This document shows, in pieces, positions 23,714-30,969 of a DNA stretch of 64,000 nt (within the stretch, counting starts at the first letter, position 1; each line of letters starts with the position of its first letter). This stretch comes from DTWD01 sp963662965 (GTDB lineage Bacteria > Acidobacteriota > Vicinamibacteria > Vicinamibacterales > UBA8438): contig OY759970.1 of the NCBI GenBank assembly GCA_963662965.1, positions 2,480,001 through 2,544,000 on the forward strand, given 5' to 3'. The notes beneath the pieces are model-generated. The model made no database searches. It had not been told where the DNA came from and saw only the letters and a list, made by a program, of their open reading frames with translations. A program made the position numbers and the translations under genes.

Positions 23714-25078
23714 ATGACTCTTCCATACGCCGAGATCCAGGGGATCCTGCTGCGGTCGGCGAAGATGCCGTTGCACCGGCATCTGCTGTTCCGCATCGAC
23801 GCGGCGGCGGCGGCGCGCCGGTTCCTCGGCGGGCTCGTCGACGGCGACGGACCGCGCGTCGGCTCCGCCGAGCCGTGGACGGCCGACACGAAGCCGCCCT
23901 ATGTTCTGTACGTCAGCCTGACGTATCCGGGATTGCGAGCGCTTGAGCTCCCGGCCTCGACGCTGGCCAGCTTTCCCGAGGAGTACGTCGAAGGGGGCGT
24001 CCGGCGCGCGGAGAAGGTGGGCGACGTCGGTGCGAGCGCGCCAAACCACTGGAAAGCGCCGCTCAACACCGAGGACGTGCAGCTCGTCGTCACCATTCCG
24101 GCGATGTCGCAGACGGCGCTCGATGAGGCCACCGATGGTGTCCGCGCCGCAGCGGCGCGGGGTGGCGCGTGCACGGAGGTGGGGCAGCTCGACGCCGCCG
24201 CGCTGCCGCCCGGCAATCTCGCGCACTTCGGGTATGCCGACGGCTATTCGCAGCCGACGATCGAAGGGGGATTCGGAGAGGTGCTGGTGAGCCCGGCACC
24301 GGACGCGCCGGCGGGCGCGTTCATCCTCGGCTACCCGAGTCAGTACGCGGGGCTCACCTATCAGGTGCCGGAGCCGGACGTGTTCGGACGACACGGCGGG
24401 TTCGGCGCCCTTCGCGTCCTCGAGCAAGACTGTGCCGGGTTCGAGGCGTTTCTCGAGGCAAATCGCGACGTCATCGACACGGAGCTGCTCGTGGCCAAGA
24501 TCTGCAGGCGGTGGCGGAACGGCGTGCCGCTGGCGATGTCCCCGGACCCGCCGACACCCGACCCGCCGATCCCGACCGACAAGCTGAACTGGTTCGACTA
24601 CAAACCGACCGAGGCGACCCCGGATGCCGTCGACGACCGGAAAGGCTACCGCTGCCCGATCGGCTCGCACGTCCGGCGGATGAACCCCCGCAGCTCGACG
24701 GTCGCCGGCGCCAACGGGCACAAGCGACGCATTGCGCGTCGCGGGCTCCCCTACGGCGCACCGTTCGACCCTGACCACCCCGACGACGGGATCGAACGCG
24801 GCTTGCTCGGTATGTTCATCTGCGTCAGCCTGAAGGACCAGTTCGAGTTTCTGATGGAGGACTGGGCCAACGCGGGTGACTTCGCGCCCGGCCTCCGCCA
24901 CAGGAAAGATCCGATCATCGGTGCCAACGATGCGTCGTCGTCGAGCTTCAAGATCCGGCGGCCGCGGCCGGAACCGCCGATCGAGATCACCGGCTTCTCT
25001 CGCTTCGTGACGACGCGCGGCGGCGCCTACTGCTTCTTTCCCAGCCTGCCGGCGCTGCGGTATAGCGCCGGGATGTAA
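23714..25078 (+). CDS. DyP-type heme peroxidase family protein
   Basis: 454 residues. The dye-decolorizing peroxidase signature GYADG is at residues 173-177, with the catalytic aspartate at 176. The proximal heme ligand is expected at H319 in CPIGSHVRRMNPR. GLLGMFICVSLKDQFEFLMEDW completes the second ferredoxin-like half. There is no signal peptide, so the enzyme is cytoplasmic or exported by a partner. It oxidises phenolics or dyes with hydrogen peroxide. It starts immediately after the amber-interrupted gene and probably depends on coupling to its translation. No encapsulin or EfeO/EfeU gene is nearby. Confidence 0.93.
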   Translation: MTLPYAEIQGILLRSAKMPLHRHLLFRIDAAAAARRFLGGLVDGDGPRVGSAEPWTADTKPPYVLYVSLTYPGLRALELPASTLASFPEEYVEGGVRRAEKVGDVGASAPNHWKAPLNTEDVQLVVTIPAMSQTALDEATDGVRAAAARGGACTEVGQLDAAALPPGNLAHFGYADGYSQPTIEGGFGEVLVSPAPDAPAGAFILGYPSQYAGLTYQVPEPDVFGRHGGFGALRVLEQDCAGFEAFLEANRDVIDTELLVAKICRRWRNGVPLAMSPDPPTPDPPIPTDKLNWFDYKPTEATPDAVDDRKGYRCPIGSHVRRMNPRSSTVAGANGHKRRIARRGLPYGAPFDPDHPDDGIERGLLGMFICVSLKDQFEFLMEDWANAGDFAPGLRHRKDPIIGANDASSSSFKIRRPRPEPPIEITGFSRFVTTRGGAYCFFPSLPALRYSAGM

Positions 25079-25088
25079 ACCTTAGACG

Positions 25089-26060
25089 GTGCCGACTCCA
25101 CGCCCCGTCGCCGTTACCACCGTCCTCGCAATCGGTCTCGCGACGTACGGCGTCGGCCCGGTCGGCGCGCAGGGCCCATCGCTGGCCCGACACGGCACCA
25201 TCGCCGGCTCGGCCAGCGCGGTGGCGGCAACCAACGATCTGCTCGTCGTGGCCGACGGCCCGACGGTGCGGGTGATCGACGTCTCTCAGCCTGAGACGCC
25301 CAATGAGGTGGGGCGTCACGAGTTCGCGGATGACGTGCTCGCGCTCACGCTGGATGGGGGATCCGTGTATGTGGCGAATAGCCACGAGGGTTTGCACCGA
25401 CTCGACATCTCGAATCCGTCGGCACCGGTCCCGGGCGGGAGCGTCCCCACGCGCGGTCAGGCGGTCGGTGTCGCGGTGTGGGGCGAGCACGCGTTTGTCG
25501 CCGACAATTCGCTCGGGTTCGATGTCGTCGATACTGCCGGAGGCGGGACTCGCGTGGGGGAGTATCTCGGCGACGGGTTCCCGCGCGCGATTGGTGCCGT
25601 GGGCGACCTCGTATTCGTGGCCGATCAGCCCAACGGGCTCATTGTGGTCGATGCCTCGACGCCGACGGCGCCGGCGCCGGTCGGGGTGTTGTCGCTCGGG
25701 GCGGACATGATCACAAGGGTCATCGTGCCGCAGGGGATCGGCGGAGCCCCGCCACCCGCGATTGTCTGCGTGGTGAGTGGCCGGGCTGGCCTGCAGGTGG
25801 TTGACGTGTCGACGCCGAGCGTGCCGGCGGTGGCGGCGCCGATTCCGACCGCTGGCCCGCCGCGCGGGATCGCCCTTCGCGGTCACCAGGCGTTTGTCAT
25901 CAGCAATGGCACGCTGGAAATCTTCGACCTGTCACGACCGTCGCAGCCGTCGCGTGTCGCGTCTCACGATGTCGGGGAGCAGGCGGGCCTCGTGGCGGTC
26001 AACGACGAGCTGATTTTCGTGTCGGTTGGCGCCGAGATCGCAATCTACGGTAGGCAGTAG
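25089..26060 (+). CDS. Exported LVIVD-repeat beta-propeller protein
   Basis: 323 residues. A signal segment ends at VGAQG, and the protein then repeats the LVIVD blade pattern, for example VRVIDVSQPETPNEVG, VYVANSHEGLHRLDISNPSAP, VFVADQPNGLIVVDAS and LQVVDVSTPSVPAV. LVIVD propellers are surface or periplasmic proteins of unknown ligand. The GTG at 25089 is the start. It lies only 10 bases after the peroxidase stop with no clear Shine-Dalgarno, and the bases there resemble the head of repeat R1. The stop TAG abuts a full R1 copy. Confidence 0.83.
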   Translation: MPTPRPVAVTTVLAIGLATYGVGPVGAQGPSLARHGTIAGSASAVAATNDLLVVADGPTVRVIDVSQPETPNEVGRHEFADDVLALTLDGGSVYVANSHEGLHRLDISNPSAPVPGGSVPTRGQAVGVAVWGEHAFVADNSLGFDVVDTAGGGTRVGEYLGDGFPRAIGAVGDLVFVADQPNGLIVVDASTPTAPAPVGVLSLGADMITRVIVPQGIGGAPPPAIVCVVSGRAGLQVVDVSTPSVPAVAAPIPTAGPPRGIALRGHQAFVISNGTLEIFDLSRPSQPSRVASHDVGEQAGLVAVNDELIFVSVGAEIAIYGRQ

Positions 26061-26160
26061 GGCGCGCACAGCGCGCTCCCGCCGGCACGGAGTGGGGCTA
26101 GGGTCCCCCCCCCCCGCGCGCGAGTGCCGGCGACGGGGTTCGGGGCAGTCAGCCCCGTCT
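26061..26160 (-). repeat. Intergenic repeat R1, copy 2
   Basis: It fills the gap between two convergent genes exactly: one end touches the LVIVD stop (26058-26060) and the AGACGGGGC end lies 2 bases from the stop of the PQQ-type gene (26163-26165). It shares AGACGGGGCTGACTGCCCCG and the other conserved blocks with the copies at 19845 and 59787. It also contains a C-tract of about eleven bases (around 26105-26115), absent from the other copies. Confidence 0.87.
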
Positions 26161-26162
26161 AA

Positions 26163-27503
26163 TTAATGCCCAATCCGGTACACAGCTTCGGCGGTCCGGA
26201 TGATCAGGCCGTCGTCGAGGATCGCCGGCGTCGCCATCGTGAATTCGTCGAGGTCGTTCTCCCCGAGGACGCGGAACTCCGGCCCTGCCTCGATCACGTA
26301 GGTCGTACCGTTCTCGCTCAGCGCGAAGATCTTGCCGTTATAGGCCCACGGCGACGACGTGAACCCTTCACCGACGGTGATCCGCCGCCGGTCATAGACC
26401 TCCTCGCCGGTGCGCGCGTCGTGACAGGTCAACAATCCGCGGTCGAGCAGCGTGTAGTAGTAGTCGCCGTAGACGAGCGGAGACGGATGATAGGAGCCGC
26501 CTTGCGGGAGCGACCAGGCGACGAACTGATTGGACGCATCCCCTTCCGCGAGCGAAATGTCACCTGAGGCCCCAGGGCGAATCGCGTAGACCGGCCGGTG
26601 GAAGTCGCCGAGGTAGCCCGATTCGATGTAGAGCAGTCCGTGCGCGGTGATCGGCGTTGGTATCACGATGGTTGACATTCCCGACAGCTCCCACAGCAGC
26701 TCGCCATCGAGGTCGTAGGAGCGGACCTTGTCGGTGCCGAGCGTGACGATCTCGGTCCGTTGCTCGTTCTCCCAGACGTAGGGAGTCGACCAGTTCGTTC
26801 CTTCGTCGCGATCGGTGCGCCACACTTCGGCGCCGGTTTCACCGCTCAGCGCGACGATGTACGACTGCTCCTCGTTGTCGACCACGACATACAACCGGTC
26901 GTCGTGAATCACCGGCGAGCCGGCGGTGCCCCAGCCGTTGCGCGTGGGAGCGGCCGGAAGGTCGCGAGACCAGAGGACGGTCCCGGTGAAGTCGAGCGCG
27001 TAGACTCCGACGTTGCCGAAGAACACGTACAGCCGCTCGCCTTCCGTCACCGGGGTTTCTGACGCGAACGTGTTCTTGACGTGGTGCGCCGACTGCGGCA
27101 CGCCGGCGTGCACCTCGGTGTTCCACCGCGGATCGCCCGTCTTAAGGTCGAGGGCGTACACCATCCAATGATGCTTGTCGGTCGGCACGTCACGCTCGCC
27201 GCCGCCATACCAGCCGCCTTCGGGCGTCTCGACCGCGCCGTCGCTCACGACGGTCGTAAAGACGACCAGCCCGTCGGCCACGATTGGTGAGCTCCAGCCA
27301 AGGCCCCGCACCGGCGTCCGCCAGGCGACGTTTTCCGATTTGGACCAACGATCCGGCAGGTTGGCGTTGTCAGCCACGACGCCGCTCGCGTCGGGCCCTC
27401 GGAACTGCGGCCACGCCTGAGCGGCGGCGTCTCTCGAGGAGACGACCGTCGCGGCCAGAACAACGGTCGCGATGACCAGTCCGAAGGTGTGGCGGTGCCG
27501 CAT
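26163..27503 (-). CDS. Exported PQQ-type beta-propeller protein
   Basis: 446 residues. A signal peptide (LVIATVVLAATVVSS) ends near AAAQ and is followed by AWPQFRGPDASG, the hallmark opening of this family, and by WRTPVRGLGWSSPIVADG. Blades repeat YALDLKTGDPRW, YALDFTGTVLW, VALSGETGAEVW and SYDLDGELLW. The frame stays open upstream to 27782, but GGGAGGAG before ATG 27503 and the signal peptide fix the start. It resembles the protein at 1106-2437 and probably acts in the periplasm. Cofactor and substrate are unknown. Confidence 0.88.
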   Translation of the reverse strand: MRHRHTFGLVIATVVLAATVVSSRDAAAQAWPQFRGPDASGVVADNANLPDRWSKSENVAWRTPVRGLGWSSPIVADGLVVFTTVVSDGAVETPEGGWYGGGERDVPTDKHHWMVYALDLKTGDPRWNTEVHAGVPQSAHHVKNTFASETPVTEGERLYVFFGNVGVYALDFTGTVLWSRDLPAAPTRNGWGTAGSPVIHDDRLYVVVDNEEQSYIVALSGETGAEVWRTDRDEGTNWSTPYVWENEQRTEIVTLGTDKVRSYDLDGELLWELSGMSTIVIPTPITAHGLLYIESGYLGDFHRPVYAIRPGASGDISLAEGDASNQFVAWSLPQGGSYHPSPLVYGDYYYTLLDRGLLTCHDARTGEEVYDRRRITVGEGFTSSPWAYNGKIFALSENGTTYVIEAGPEFRVLGENDLDEFTMATPAILDDGLIIRTAEAVYRIGH

Positions 27504-27606
27504 CGGCTCCTCCCGCCGGGGCCGGCACGTCATCGTGTGAGACACGTCACAGATCATAGGGTTTTCGGTCGTCGCGGGTTTTCTGTGTACCGGGATACCA
27601 TGTGGC

Positions 27607-28164
27607 ATGCCAAGAAGTGCCATGCCGCTCATTCTCGGGCTGGGCCTTCTGTTGGCGCTGCCGACGGCAGCGCAGGACCGTCCCACGTCAGCCAGCGACG
27701 TGACCAAGGCCGAGCTCGACGCCGTGTTCGCGACCCTCGGCGACTCGATCGACAAGCAGGTCAAGATCGTCGGCAGCGACACCGACGTCGCCGTCGGTAT
27801 CTTGCATCGGGGCGAGCTGGAGAGCGAGGGCGACGTGGGCGCGATCGTGCACCACCAGGTGACCGAGGTGTACTACATCCTCGACGGGTCCGGTACGCTC
27901 GTCACCGGCGGGCCGATCGATGCGGCGCGCGAGTTTCCGTCCGACAGCGGGGTCGTGGCCGAGCTGGTGGGGCCGTCCGCAATCGGGACGTTCGACAGCG
28001 GCACGAGTCGCCCGGTGTCTGCCGGCGACGTGGTGGTCATTCCGGCCGGCGTGCCGCATGGTTTCAGCCAGATCGCCGCCGCCGGCGTGAGCTATCTGAG
28101 CATTCGGGTCGATCCCGACCAGGTGCTTCCGGCGGGATGGGTCAGCCCGGTGATATCGCGTTAG
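27607..28164 (+). CDS. Exported cupin-domain protein
   Basis: 185 residues. A signal peptide ends at TAAQD. One cupin barrel follows: motif 1 around VHHQVTEVYYILDGSGTLVTGG (metal-ligand histidines and glutamate) and motif 2 SAGDVVVIPAGVPHGF. A mononuclear-metal periplasmic role is likely but the reaction is unknown. An alternative start is ATG 27622. The gene is followed 17 bases later by the heme lipoprotein gene, so the two are probably co-transcribed. Confidence 0.85.
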   Translation: MPRSAMPLILGLGLLLALPTAAQDRPTSASDVTKAELDAVFATLGDSIDKQVKIVGSDTDVAVGILHRGELESEGDVGAIVHHQVTEVYYILDGSGTLVTGGPIDAAREFPSDSGVVAELVGPSAIGTFDSGTSRPVSAGDVVVIPAGVPHGFSQIAAAGVSYLSIRVDPDQVLPAGWVSPVISR

Positions 28165-28181
28165 CGTCGCGAGGAGGAACG

Positions 28182-30284
28182 ATGAACAGACGGGTAAAAT
28201 CAATGGTGACGGGGATCGCCGCGGCTGCCGTGATGGCGATGGTACTGACGATGACGAGCTGCGCGGGGATGGAGCCGGTTCCGGAGGGGATAGAGCTCGA
28301 TGCCGACGACATCGGCGGCGTCGTCACGAGCGCCGATGGACCCGAGGCTGGCGTCTGGGTGGTCGCGGAAACAACCGACCTGCCGACCCGCTTCATCCGG
28401 ATCGTCGCGACCGACGACGCGGGGCAATACGTCCTGCCGGATCTTCCCGATGCGACCTATGAGGTGTGGGTCCGCGGGTACGGTCTCGTCGATTCGGCCC
28501 GCGTGAGCGCGACGCCGGGGCAGACACTCGACCTCGACGCCGTCGTCGCCCCCGATGCGGTCGCCGCGGCGCAGGTGTATCCCGCCGCCTGGTGGCTGTC
28601 GATGATGGAGCTCCCCGAGGGCGAGCATTCGCAGCGGGAGCTTGGCAGCTCCGTCACCGGCTGCATGAATTGTCATCAGGTGGGCAACAAGGCCACGCGC
28701 GAGATCTTGCCCGGCATCCTGAGCGAGTCGGACTCGCACCTCGACGCCTGGGACCAGCGGGTCACGATGGGGCCGATGGGCGCCGGCATGAGCGGCATGT
28801 ACCGGCGGCTCGGGCCGCAGCGCGAGATGTTCGCCAACTGGACCGACCGTATCGCCTCCGGCGAGGCGCCAACGCAGACACCGCCGCGTCCGACCGGTAC
28901 CGAGCGGAACGTCGTCGTCACCCTGTGGGACTGGGGGACCGAGACCGACGGGCGGACCGATAGCACGCCCTCGGATGTGCGCGATGCCACCGTTAATGCG
29001 AACGGTCTGGTCTACGGCGTCGTGCAGCCGAGCGATATTCTTGCCGTGCTCGACCCGGTCGAGCATCGGGCGTTCAACATTCAGATCCCGTCGAACGCCC
29101 CCCCGATCTTGACCAACACGCCGACCTCGCCGTACTACGGCGACGATCCGATTTGGGCGCGGCAGTCGGATCCACGAAGCGTGGCGATGGATGGTGAGGG
29201 GCGCGTCTGGCTGACCGGTCGCGTCCGCGGTGCTGATGAGCAGCCGAGCTTCTGCACCGACGGCTCGAACGCATTCGCCGACTACTTTCCGATCGAGCGC
29301 GGCACGCGGCAGGCGTTCATGTACGACCCGGACACCGAGGCGTTCAGCGAGATCGACACCTGCTTCTCGGCCGACCACAACCAGCTCGGCGAAGACGAGC
29401 GCTTCTACTACGGGTTCCGGGAAGGCGTCGGCTGGATCGACACCGAGATCTGGGACGAGACCGAAGATGCCGAGGCGGCCCAGGGGTGGTGCCCGACGGT
29501 CCTCGACACCAACGGCGACGGCGTGATCTCGCCGGGGTGGACCGAGCCGGACGAACCGGTCGACCCGGCGCGTGACCATCGCATCGCCTACGGCTGCTAC
29601 TCGCCGGCCTACAACACGGCCGACGGCACCGTCTGGTGCTCCGACAACGGGCGCGACGACAACACCCTCATGCGTCTCGACCTCGGCGACAATCCGCCCG
29701 AGTCGTGCATCGCCGAGGTCTACATGCCGCCGCCGAGCATCCAGAATCCGCCGCCCTACGGCAGCGGTGGGCTCCACATCACGAGCGATGGCCTCGTCTG
29801 GCAGGACTGGCGCGGCAGCGGCCACTTCGCGTCGTTCGACCGCAGCGTCTGCACGGTGACCAACGGCCCCGACGCGACCGGACAGAGCTGTCCCGAGGGG
29901 TGGACCTTCCAGCGGATGGACAAGCCGACCTTCTCGAATGCCGAGATGCCGATCAACTCGGACGAGAGCTACCTGACGCAGATCGATCACCACGACGTGC
30001 TGGGACTCGGCGCCGAGACGCCGGTCTACGGCGTCGTCAACACCGACTCACTCGAAGTTTTCGTGCCGGCCTCCGAGGAGTTCGTCACCCTGCGGGTGCC
30101 GTATCCGATGGGCTTCTTCTCTCGGTCGTCGGTCGGCCGGATCGACGATCCAACGACCGGCTGGAAGGGAAGAGCGCTCTGGTCGAGCTACTCCAACTAT
30201 GCGGCGTGGCACCTCGAAGGCGGCCCGGGGACGCTCCAGAAGTCGGTCAAGTTCCAGATCCGGCCTGACCCATTGGCGAAGTGA
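28182..30284 (+). CDS. Lipoprotein with carboxypeptidase-regulatory-like, heme-c and propeller-like regions
   Basis: 700 residues. GAGGAGG precedes ATG 28182. The frame runs open upstream to 27489, overlapping the cupin gene, so that start is rejected. A lipobox LTMTSC places the lipid on C27. Residues ~45-125 form a carboxypeptidase-regulatory-like beta-sandwich (GGVVTSADGPEAGVWV, ATYEVWVRGYGLVD). A single heme-c motif CMNCH is at residues 161-165. The rest resembles a propeller with VYGVVQPSDILAVLDP, GRVWLTG and GLHITSDGLVW. The protein is a membrane-anchored periplasmic heme protein. The domain mix parallels the heme/Vgb-like fusion at 2541-3776. The function is unknown. Confidence 0.85.
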   Translation: MNRRVKSMVTGIAAAAVMAMVLTMTSCAGMEPVPEGIELDADDIGGVVTSADGPEAGVWVVAETTDLPTRFIRIVATDDAGQYVLPDLPDATYEVWVRGYGLVDSARVSATPGQTLDLDAVVAPDAVAAAQVYPAAWWLSMMELPEGEHSQRELGSSVTGCMNCHQVGNKATREILPGILSESDSHLDAWDQRVTMGPMGAGMSGMYRRLGPQREMFANWTDRIASGEAPTQTPPRPTGTERNVVVTLWDWGTETDGRTDSTPSDVRDATVNANGLVYGVVQPSDILAVLDPVEHRAFNIQIPSNAPPILTNTPTSPYYGDDPIWARQSDPRSVAMDGEGRVWLTGRVRGADEQPSFCTDGSNAFADYFPIERGTRQAFMYDPDTEAFSEIDTCFSADHNQLGEDERFYYGFREGVGWIDTEIWDETEDAEAAQGWCPTVLDTNGDGVISPGWTEPDEPVDPARDHRIAYGCYSPAYNTADGTVWCSDNGRDDNTLMRLDLGDNPPESCIAEVYMPPPSIQNPPPYGSGGLHITSDGLVWQDWRGSGHFASFDRSVCTVTNGPDATGQSCPEGWTFQRMDKPTFSNAEMPINSDESYLTQIDHHDVLGLGAETPVYGVVNTDSLEVFVPASEEFVTLRVPYPMGFFSRSSVGRIDDPTTGWKGRALWSSYSNYAAWHLEGGPGTLQKSVKFQIRPDPLAK

Positions 30285-30313
30285 CGGGGACCGCGCTCTA
30301 GCGAGGCATCCTT

Positions 30314-30337
30314 GATGGAATACCATGGTATTCCATC
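30314..30337. promoter_or_regulatory. Perfect 24-bp palindrome, probable antitoxin operator
   Basis: The left arm GATGGAATACCA (30314-30325) is followed directly by its exact complement TGGTATTCCATC (30326-30337). It lies 18 bases before the ATG of the ribbon-helix-helix antitoxin. RHH antitoxins repress their own operons from such inverted repeats, so it is the expected operator. Confidence 0.8.
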
Positions 30338-30340
30338 TGG

Positions 30341-30349
30341 TGTTACACT
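30341..30349 (+). promoter_or_regulatory. Extended -10 promoter of the toxin-antitoxin pair
   Basis: TGTTACACT fits an extended -10 (TGn plus TACACT, 4/6). Its end is 6 bases from ATG 30356, with no Shine-Dalgarno in between. The transcript would therefore begin at or next to the start codon (leaderless). The palindrome would cover the -35 region. Confidence 0.45.
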
Positions 30350-30355
30350 GAGTCG

Positions 30356-30595
30356 ATGACCAAAATCGGTGTCTCTCTTCCCGACGAGTTGATCAGCTTC
30401 GCTGATGACGAAGCCACGCGCCGAGGCACATCACGGTCACGGCTCCTCGCGTCGCTCCTCGAAGCGGAGCAGGTACGCGAGCAGACGCGCCAGTATCTCG
30501 ATACCCACGGATGGGATGTCGTAGAAGACGAGGCCGCCTGGCAGGACTACCAGCGAGGCCGCATGGCCGAGGAGTACGGTGACGACGAGTGGTGA
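30356..30595 (+). CDS. Ribbon-helix-helix antitoxin
   Basis: 79 residues. The N-terminal beta-strand and two helices match the MetJ/Arc/CopG fold (TKIGVSLPDELISFADDEATRRGTSRSRLL), and the acidic tail (DEAAWQDYQRGRMAEEYGDDEW) is the usual toxin-binding part. It neutralises the MazF-like toxin encoded next and represses the operon, probably at the palindrome just upstream. Its last 17 bases overlap the toxin gene. No ribosome site is evident, which fits leaderless translation. Confidence 0.9.
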   Translation: MTKIGVSLPDELISFADDEATRRGTSRSRLLASLLEAEQVREQTRQYLDTHGWDVVEDEAAWQDYQRGRMAEEYGDDEW

Positions 30596-30920
30596 CGTCC
30601 TGCCGCGCCGGGCGGAGGTGTGGTGGGTGCGGGCCGACAAGCGCAGGCCGGCCGTGGTTGTTCAGACAGACTTGGTCCGTGACCCGCGGGTCCGCTCGTT
30701 TCTCGTCGTGCCATTGACGAGTCGCCTTCATCTCGAAGGCCTTCCGGGTAACGTGCGACTAGACCGTCGAGCGACCGGTTTGCCAAAGCCCTCGGTCGCC
30801 AACGTATACGACGTTCAAAAAGTCGTACGTTCAGACTTTCTTGAATGTCTGGGTACACTGCCCCGAGACCGTGTCGGGGCGGTTGACGCGGGACTCCGTC
30901 TCGTGCTGAATCTCTCCTAG
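30579..30920 (+). CDS. MazF/PemK-type mRNA interferase toxin
   Basis: 113 residues. The PemK/MazF core is clear: RRAEVWWVRADKRRPAVVVQ, FLVVPLTSRLHLEGLPGNVRLD, and SVANVYDVQKVVRSDFLECLGTL. These enzymes cut single-stranded mRNA at short motifs. The start is GTG 30579, with GGAG at 30571-30574 inside the antitoxin gene, so synthesis is coupled to the antitoxin. Most members have P-V-V-V and T-S motifs as here, so it looks intact and active. Confidence 0.9.
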   Translation: MTTSGDVLPRRAEVWWVRADKRRPAVVVQTDLVRDPRVRSFLVVPLTSRLHLEGLPGNVRLDRRATGLPKPSVANVYDVQKVVRSDFLECLGTLPRDRVGAVDAGLRLVLNLS

Positions 30921-30969
30921 GTGATGCCGCTGAGTCCAGGGATTGCCGGGCGGCCCGGCGGGCGTTAGG

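Noticed and set aside
26105..26115. Run of about eleven C as a phase-variable tract
   Set aside because: It lies between two convergent genes inside a repeat, so slippage would not alter a protein.
27489..28181. N-terminal extension of the heme lipoprotein
   Set aside because: It overlaps the cupin gene in another frame and is arginine-rich. The lipobox and GGAGG fix the start at 28182.
28200..29993. 597-codon minus-strand frame opposite the heme lipoprotein gene
   Set aside because: It is a shadow of the opposite strand. The composition is unlike a protein and the true gene has a lipobox and a heme motif.
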